Shown: positions 60,198 through 64,000 of the stretch, one piece after another
Layout of the letters: each line of letters begins with the position of its first letter
How positions within the stretch are numbered: position 1 is the stretch's first letter
Assembly (NCBI RefSeq): GCF_009908315.1
Contig: NZ_JAAATW010000001.1
Location: 806,001-870,000 of the forward strand
Reading direction: 5' to 3'
Length of the DNA stretch: 64,000 nt
Source of the DNA: Paragemmobacter ruber
GTDB lineage: Bacteria > Pseudomonadota > Alphaproteobacteria > Rhodobacterales > Rhodobacteraceae
The notes under the pieces: generated by a model
The model's input: only the letters and a program-made list of their open reading frames with translations
Databases searched by the model: none
Told to the model about the DNA's origin: nothing
Made by a program: the position numbers and the translations under genes

Positions 60198-60225
60198 GTA
60201 GGATGGGCCGTTTGGCCCATCCTAC
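60198..60225. repeat. GTAGGATGGGC dyad repeat, copy 2
   Basis: 12-bp arms GTAGGATGGGCC/GGCCCATCCTAC with loop GTTT, between the DUF465 gene and purE. It shares the arm with the palindrome inside tsaB. Confidence 0.93.
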
Positions 60226-60308
60226 GGTGCGCCCGCAGGGCGCAGCCCCGGCTTGCCCCCGCGTCGCAATCCACTATACCCGCAGCAGCGCGCAATCCGG
60301 GGGCGGTC

Positions 60309-60794
60309 ATGGCCATCGACGTTGGAATCATCATGGGGTCACAGTCCGACTGGGCCACGATGAAAGAGGCCGCCGCCATCCTTGATGAATTGGGCATCGC
60401 CTACGAGACGAAGATCGTCTCCGCCCATCGCACCCCTGACCGCCTCTGGTCCTACGGCAAGACCGCCGCATCGCGGGGCCTCAAGGTCATCATCGCGGGC
60501 GCGGGCGGCGCCGCGCATCTGCCCGGCATGATGGCGTCGAAAACCCGCATCCCGGTCATCGGCGTGCCAGTCCAGACCAAGGCACTGTCGGGAGTCGATT
60601 CGCTCTACTCCATCGTCCAGATGCCCAAGGGATTTCCCGTCGCCACCATGGCCATCGGCACCGCAGGCGCGGCGAATGCGGGCCTCATGGCCGCAGGCAT
60701 CCTCGCCATCTCGGACCCCGCCCTTGCCGCGCGGCTGGATGCCTGGCGGGATGCGCTCTCTGCCTCCATCCCCGAGGAGCCTTCGGATGACTGA
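60309..60794 (+). CDS. purE: N5-carboxyaminoimidazole ribonucleotide mutase PurE
   Basis: PurE rearranges N5-CAIR to CAIR in purine synthesis. The 161-residue class I enzyme reads [60 protein letters not shown] and [21 protein letters not shown]. Complete and normal length. It overlaps purK by 8 bp. Confidence 0.97.
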   Translation: MAIDVGIIMGSQSDWATMKEAAAILDELGIAYETKIVSAHRTPDRLWSYGKTAASRGLKVIIAGAGGAAHLPGMMASKTRIPVIGVPVQTKALSGVDSLYSIVQMPKGFPVATMAIGTAGAANAGLMAAGILAISDPALAARLDAWRDALSASIPEEPSDD

Positions 60795-61854
60795 CCCCCT
60801 GCCCACCGGCGCGACCATCGGCATCCTTGGCGGCGGACAGTTGGGCCGCATGCTTTCGGTCGCGGCCTCGCGGCTCGGGTTTCGGACCCATATCTACGAA
60901 CCCGGCGCCAATCCGCCCGCCGCCCATGTGGCCCATCGCGTGACGACCGCCGCCTATGACGACCTTGCCGCGCTGGCGGCCTTTGCGGCCTCGGTCGATG
61001 TGATCACCTATGAATTCGAGAACATCCCCACCGCCGCGCTCGATGTGCTGGAGGCGAGCCACCCGATCCGCCCGAACCGCCGCGCGCTGGCCGTGTCGCA
61101 GGACCGCATCGCCGAAAAGGATTTCCTGACAGGCCTTGGCCTGACCTGCGCGCCCTATGCCGCGGTGAACAGCCTGGATGACCTGCACCAGGCCATCGCC
61201 CGGATCGGCACCCCAGCGATCCTGAAGACCACGCGTCTGGGCTATGACGGCAAGGGTCAGGCCCGCCTGAAGACCCCCGCCGATGCCGATGCCGCGCTGG
61301 CCGCGATGCACGGCGCGCCGGCCGTGCTGGAAGGCTTCATCGACTTTTCGCATGAGGTCTCCGTCATCGCCGCGCGCGGGCTTGACGGTTCGGTGGCCTG
61401 CTACGATCCGGGCGAGAACGTCCACAAGGACGGGATCCTGTCGACGACCACGATCCCCGCGCGCCTTTCGCCGTCGCAGCGCACCGATGCCATCCTGCTC
61501 GCCGCCCGCATCCTGAACGCGCTGGATTACGTGGGCGTCATGGGGGTGGAGTTGTTCGTCACCCGCGCGGGCCTGATCGTGAACGAGATCGCCCCCCGCG
61601 TCCACAATTCCGGCCACTGGACGCAGAATGGCTGCGCGGTGGACCAGTTCGAACAGCATATCCGCGCCGTGGCGGGCTGGCCCCTCGGCGACGGGTCGCG
61701 CCACGCGGATGTGGTGATGGAGAACCTGATCGGCGACGACATCCTCCGCGTGCCCGCCATCGCGCGGGAAAAGAACGCGGCCCTCCACCTCTACGGCAAG
61801 GCCGAGGCGCGGCCAGGCCGCAAGATGGGCCATGTGAACCGGATCGTGAAATAG
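60787..61854 (+). CDS. purK: 5-(Carboxyamino)imidazole ribonucleotide synthase PurK
   Basis: PurK uses ATP and bicarbonate to carboxylate AIR. The 355-residue ATP-grasp protein reads [75 protein letters not shown] and [20 protein letters not shown]. It supplies substrate for PurE, whose gene overlaps its start. Downstream a repeat-like GC dyad region separates it from the convergent lrgB. Confidence 0.97.
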   Translation: MTDPLPTGATIGILGGGQLGRMLSVAASRLGFRTHIYEPGANPPAAHVAHRVTTAAYDDLAALAAFAASVDVITYEFENIPTAALDVLEASHPIRPNRRALAVSQDRIAEKDFLTGLGLTCAPYAAVNSLDDLHQAIARIGTPAILKTTRLGYDGKGQARLKTPADADAALAAMHGAPAVLEGFIDFSHEVSVIAARGLDGSVACYDPGENVHKDGILSTTTIPARLSPSQRTDAILLAARILNALDYVGVMGVELFVTRAGLIVNEIAPRVHNSGHWTQNGCAVDQFEQHIRAVAGWPLGDGSRHADVVMENLIGDDILRVPAIAREKNAALHLYGKAEARPGRKMGHVNRIVK

Positions 61855-61864
61855 GAAAACCCGC

Positions 61865-61921
61865 GCCCCGGACGTGATCCGGGGCCTCCGGTCCCCCCGC
61901 AAGGTTCCGGGTCAGACCCGG
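61865..61921. repeat. GC-rich dyads between the convergent purK and lrgB
   Basis: CCCCGGA-CGTGA-TCCGGGG at 61866-61884 and CCGGGT-CAG-ACCCGG at 61907-61921. The motif CCGGACGTGATCCGGGGCC resembles dispersed GC-rich intergenic dyads I believe are common in alphaproteobacteria. It may serve as a bidirectional terminator. Confidence 0.6.
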
Positions 61922-62035
61922 GAGGGCGGGCGCGTCAATCCAGAGGGTGCCGCACCGCCTGTGGCGTGAAGGCTTCGAATTCCGCTGCCACCACCGATCC
62001 GCAACGCGCCGGCCCGTCGGCCATGCCCCGAGGCT

Positions 62036-62752
62036 TCACCGCAAAACGCTCAGCAATCCCGGCACGATCAGCGCCGTCATCACCGCGTTCAAGCCAATCG
62101 CGATCCCGGCGAATGTTCCCGCCACCGGGTCCACCTGAAAGGCCCGCGCCGTCCCGATCCCGTGTGACGCCAACCCAACCGCGAAGCCCCGCGCCCGGTA
62201 ATCGCGGATGCCCAAGCCGTTCATCAGGGGCGTCACCACCAGCGCGCCGATCATGCCGGTCAGGATCACCAGCACGGCCGTCAGCGCCGGATCGCCCCCC
62301 TGCGCTTCGGTAATCGACATCGCTACTCCGGCCGTCACCGATTTCGGCGCAATCGCGACCAGCACCCCTTCCGGCACGCCAAAGGCCCAGACCACCGCCA
62401 CCGCGGACCCCGCCGCCACCACGCTGCCCGCCACCAGCGCCGCCAGCATCGGCAGCGCCGACCGGACGACCAGCGCCCGGTGTTCCCACAAGGGCAGCGC
62501 CAGCGCCACCGTCGCGGGCCCCAGCAGGAAATGGATGAACTGCGCCCCGTCGAAATAGGTGGCGTAATCCGTGCCGGATGCAACCAGCAGCGCCCCCACC
62601 AGCGCCACGGAGATCAGCACCGGATTGGCCAGCGGATGCCGCCCCGCCCGCAGGCTCAGCCAATCCGCCAGCGCATAGGCGACCAGCGTCACCGTCAGCC
62701 ACAGAAGCGGCCCCTGCGTCAGGTAGACCCACAGCGCGAAATCCCCTTTCAT
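62036..62752 (-). CDS. LrgB-family membrane protein
   Basis: The 238-residue protein has six or more hydrophobic helices: FALWVYLTQGPLLWLTVTLV, VLISVALVGALLVASGTDY, FIHFLLGPATVALALPLWEH, IAPKSVTAGVAMSITEAQGG, VLVILTGMIGALVVTPLMNG and GIGTARAFQVDPVAGTFAGI. The FLLGPATVALALPL and PKSVTxxVAM blocks are the family signature. LrgAB pairs have been linked to holin-like control of murein hydrolases and to glycolate/pyruvate transport. It is downstream of lrgA by 17 bp. Start ATG 62752; other starts are possible a few codons upstream. Confidence 0.9.
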   Translation of the reverse strand: MKGDFALWVYLTQGPLLWLTVTLVAYALADWLSLRAGRHPLANPVLISVALVGALLVASGTDYATYFDGAQFIHFLLGPATVALALPLWEHRALVVRSALPMLAALVAGSVVAAGSAVAVVWAFGVPEGVLVAIAPKSVTAGVAMSITEAQGGDPALTAVLVILTGMIGALVVTPLMNGLGIRDYRARGFAVGLASHGIGTARAFQVDPVAGTFAGIAIGLNAVMTALIVPGLLSVLR

Positions 62753-62769
62753 CACGCCCGTCCCCCCCC

Positions 62770-63129
62770 TCATGGCTGCCCGATCGCCCGCGCCACAACC
62801 CGGAAGGTGACGACCGACACCACCAGCGTCACCACGGTGGACAGCACAAGCGCCGCCGCCAGCGCCAGCCATTCCGCCGCCAGCACGTCAAGGTTGCCCA
62901 CCACGCCCACGCCCGCCGGCACGAACAGAAGCGACAGATGCGCCAGCAGGAATCGCCCCGCAGGCTCCACCCCTGCCAGCACGGGCGGCGAGAACCGATC
63001 CCGCAGCCACAGCACGGCCACCATCGCGGCCATCCCGATCACCGGCCCCGGCACCGGCAGGCCAAGGCCCCGCGCGGTCACCTCGCCCAGCAACTGACAG
63101 CCCAGAATGACGGCAAGGCTTCCGATCAT
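62770..63129 (-). CDS. LrgA/CidA-family holin-like membrane protein
   Basis: The 119-residue protein has four hydrophobic helices: GSLAVILGCQLLGEVTARG, VPGPVIGMAAMVAVLWL, LSLLFVPAGVGVVGNLDVL and ALAAALVLSTVVTLVVSVVT. The LPVPGPVIGM and HLSLLFVPAGVG blocks match LrgA/CidA. It acts with LrgB, encoded 17 bp downstream. The pair may be a transporter or a holin-like system, which sequence cannot settle. Confidence 0.9.
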   Translation of the reverse strand: MIGSLAVILGCQLLGEVTARGLGLPVPGPVIGMAAMVAVLWLRDRFSPPVLAGVEPAGRFLLAHLSLLFVPAGVGVVGNLDVLAAEWLALAAALVLSTVVTLVVSVVTFRVVARAIGQP

Positions 63130-63142
63130 CTCTCCCCCCCAA

Positions 63143-63165
63143 CTTCCCCGTTGTCCAAATATCCC
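63143..63165 (-). repeat. Degenerate composite repeat core (possible copy 5)
   Basis: ACTTCCCCGTTGTCCAAATA then TCCC resembles CTTCATCTTGGCCCAAATACCC, with several mismatches. It is followed by a GC dyad GCGGGGGG...CCCCCCGC at about 63175-63200. It sits just upstream of lrgA. Confidence 0.4.
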
Positions 63166-63218
63166 ACGGGGGGTGCGGGGGGTGTGACCCCCCCCGCTCC
63201 GACATGGCACATCCCGCG

Positions 63219-63623
63219 CTAGGCCTCGGGCGTATTCGTATCCGGCTCGCCCCGCAAAAGCCGCGCCCGTGCCTCGGCAGCAAGCGCCTCATAGCGCGCG
63301 CGGAATGCCTCGATCTGCCGCTCTTCCAGTTCCTCCAGATCCATCAGCGCGTTATGCGCGCCCTGCGTCACGCGGATCAACTCATCCAGCTTCAGCTGGA
63401 TCGCCGCCGTATCGCGGTTCTGGGTGTTCTGGATCAGAAACACCATCAGGAAGGTCACGATCGTGGTGCCCGTGTTGATCACCAGCTGCCAGGTGTCGGA
63501 AAAGCCGAAGATCGGCCCCGTCACGATCCAGACAAGGATCACCCCAAAGGCCAGCGCAAAGGTCACCGGGCGCCCGGCAAACCGCGCCACCCGCTTGGAC
63601 CATTCGCCGTAGAAGTTGCCCAT
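63219..63623 (-). CDS. Low-affinity iron permease-family membrane protein
   Basis: The 134-residue protein has two clear helices (VTFALAFGVILVWIVTGPIF; LVINTGTTIVTFLMVFLIQN) and a long cytoplasmic helical tail (LKLDELIRVTQGAHNALMDL; LEELEERQIEAFRARYEALA). GTTIVTFLMVFLIQNTQNRD is the signature of this family. An iron-transport role is poorly supported for the bacterial members. ATGA overlap with the upstream hydrolase gene. Confidence 0.85.
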   Translation of the reverse strand: MGNFYGEWSKRVARFAGRPVTFALAFGVILVWIVTGPIFGFSDTWQLVINTGTTIVTFLMVFLIQNTQNRDTAAIQLKLDELIRVTQGAHNALMDLEELEERQIEAFRARYEALAAEARARLLRGEPDTNTPEA

Positions 63624-64000
63624 CACTTCACCCCCAACGTTTCTTCCACCGCCGCGCCGAATCCGATGTCGGGATCAAAGCGGCCCCGCTCCAGAAACGT
63701 CATCACCTCGGCGATCACCACCGGGTTCATCATCATGAAGGTATGCGTCACCGGCAGCACGATGTGATCGGTCATACCCGCCACCCGCGTGCTCGTGACC
63801 GACACCTTGCCGTCATCGGCCCCGGGGATCACCGTCGAATAGATCGGGTTCAGCGACCGGTCCCCCGCGATCACGCCCAGTTCGTAATCGGGCAGGGGCA
63901 GCGCCAGCGGCACCGATCCCGCCCCGGTGCCCAGTTGCAGGCCCGCAGGCCCGTTCACCCATTCGAAGGCCCCGATCTCGCCGAAGGCATCCACCAGTTC
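63623..64000 (-). CDS. Alpha/beta hydrolase-like protein, N-terminus beyond window
   Basis: 126 codons at the C-terminal end of a hydrolase are visible, and the frame is open to the window edge ([14 protein letters not shown]...). [19 protein letters not shown] and [20 protein letters not shown] resemble the end of lipase/esterase-type alpha/beta hydrolases. The catalytic histidine is probably in [15 protein letters not shown]. The nucleophile lies outside the window. It overlaps the iron-permease-like gene by an ATGA. Confidence 0.75.
   Translation of the reverse strand, partial: ELVDAFGEIGAFEWVNGPAGLQLGTGAGSVPLALPLPDYELGVIAGDRSLNPIYSTVIPGADDGKVSVTSTRVAGMTDHIVLPVTHTFMMMNPVVIAEVMTFLERGRFDPDIGFGAAVEETLGVK

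Noticed and set aside
61865-61921. Treating the GC dyads as a new repeat family finding
   Set aside because: Only one locus in the window, and it resembles common alphaproteobacterial intergenic dyads; listed as a feature only.

Overview
The window is high-GC, gene-dense chromosomal DNA from an alphaproteobacterium, almost certainly a Rhodobacteraceae (Rhodobacter/Tabrizicola/Gemmobacter-like) species. The evidence is an RpoHII-type heat-shock sigma factor behind a sigma-E-type promoter (TGATCC, 16 bp, CGTATC), a fused ATP sulfurylase/APS kinase, the Hsp20-DUF1150 pair, the divergent lrp/trxB pair, a TauE/SafE-TIGR02186 pair, the uspA/nfuA/tsaB/rimI run, and several tiny lineage-restricted proteins. 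I count 71 protein genes, two of them cut by the window edges. I see no rRNA, tRNA, CRISPR array, insertion sequence or prophage.

Layout. 1-9.8 kb: glnD (partial), an LpoA/LppC-like lipoprotein, rsmI, yraN, gshB, the YifB/ComM ATPase, a glutathione S-transferase with an extra Cys-rich tail, and two cobalamin-type genes (phosphatase, cobU). 9.8-15.6 kb: rpoH2-chaN, coaBC, dut, a membrane-anchored MoeB/ThiF-like protein and an HNH nuclease. 15.7-21.1 kb: an amino-acid-type ABC pair without ATPase, an M3 oligopeptidase, an isochorismatase-like hydrolase and a branched-chain aminotransferase. 21.2-23.7 kb: uspA, a 53-aa ORF, nfuA, tsaB, rimI. 23.8-29.4 kb: a BMP-type nucleoside ABC transporter overlapping a purine nucleoside phosphorylase, which forms a complete uptake-and-salvage operon.

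29.5-38.1 kb: TauE/SafE exporter plus TIGR02186 partner, CPBP protease, MATE exporter, secreted esterase, soluble globin-coupled chemotaxis sensor, EamA transporter and two hotdog thioesterases. 38.2-46.6 kb: a fatty-acid beta-oxidation region (two MerR regulators, acyl-CoA dehydrogenase, a 70-aa RHH-like protein, GST, thiolase, a double cupin and FadJ/FadB) with tightly overlapping genes. 46.5-51.3 kb, minus strand: a degenerate Hint protein, sulfotransferase, 2-hydroxyacid dehydrogenase, CsaA, proC, YbjN-like, ubiK. 51.6-54.7 kb: lgt-midA-pgeF and a 50-aa protein. 54.8-64 kb: lrp/trxB, sat-cysC, a VOC protein, DUF1150-hsp20 with a sigma-32 promoter, a DUF465 protein, purEK, lrgAB, an iron-permease-like protein and a partial alpha/beta hydrolase.

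I found no obvious new defence or mobile system. The most distinctive signal is intergenic. Short AT-rich palindromes sit singly, in abutting pairs or in a run of four. A second dyad repeat (GTAGGATGGGC arms) lies once between genes and once inside tsaB. A third composite repeat (core CTTCATCTTGGC..AAATACCC) occurs in four clear copies. Other items worth a look are a 15-bp minisatellite encoding pentapeptides at the 5' end of yraN, the bicupin inside the beta-oxidation operon, and the Hint protein that lacks its expected catalytic cysteine.
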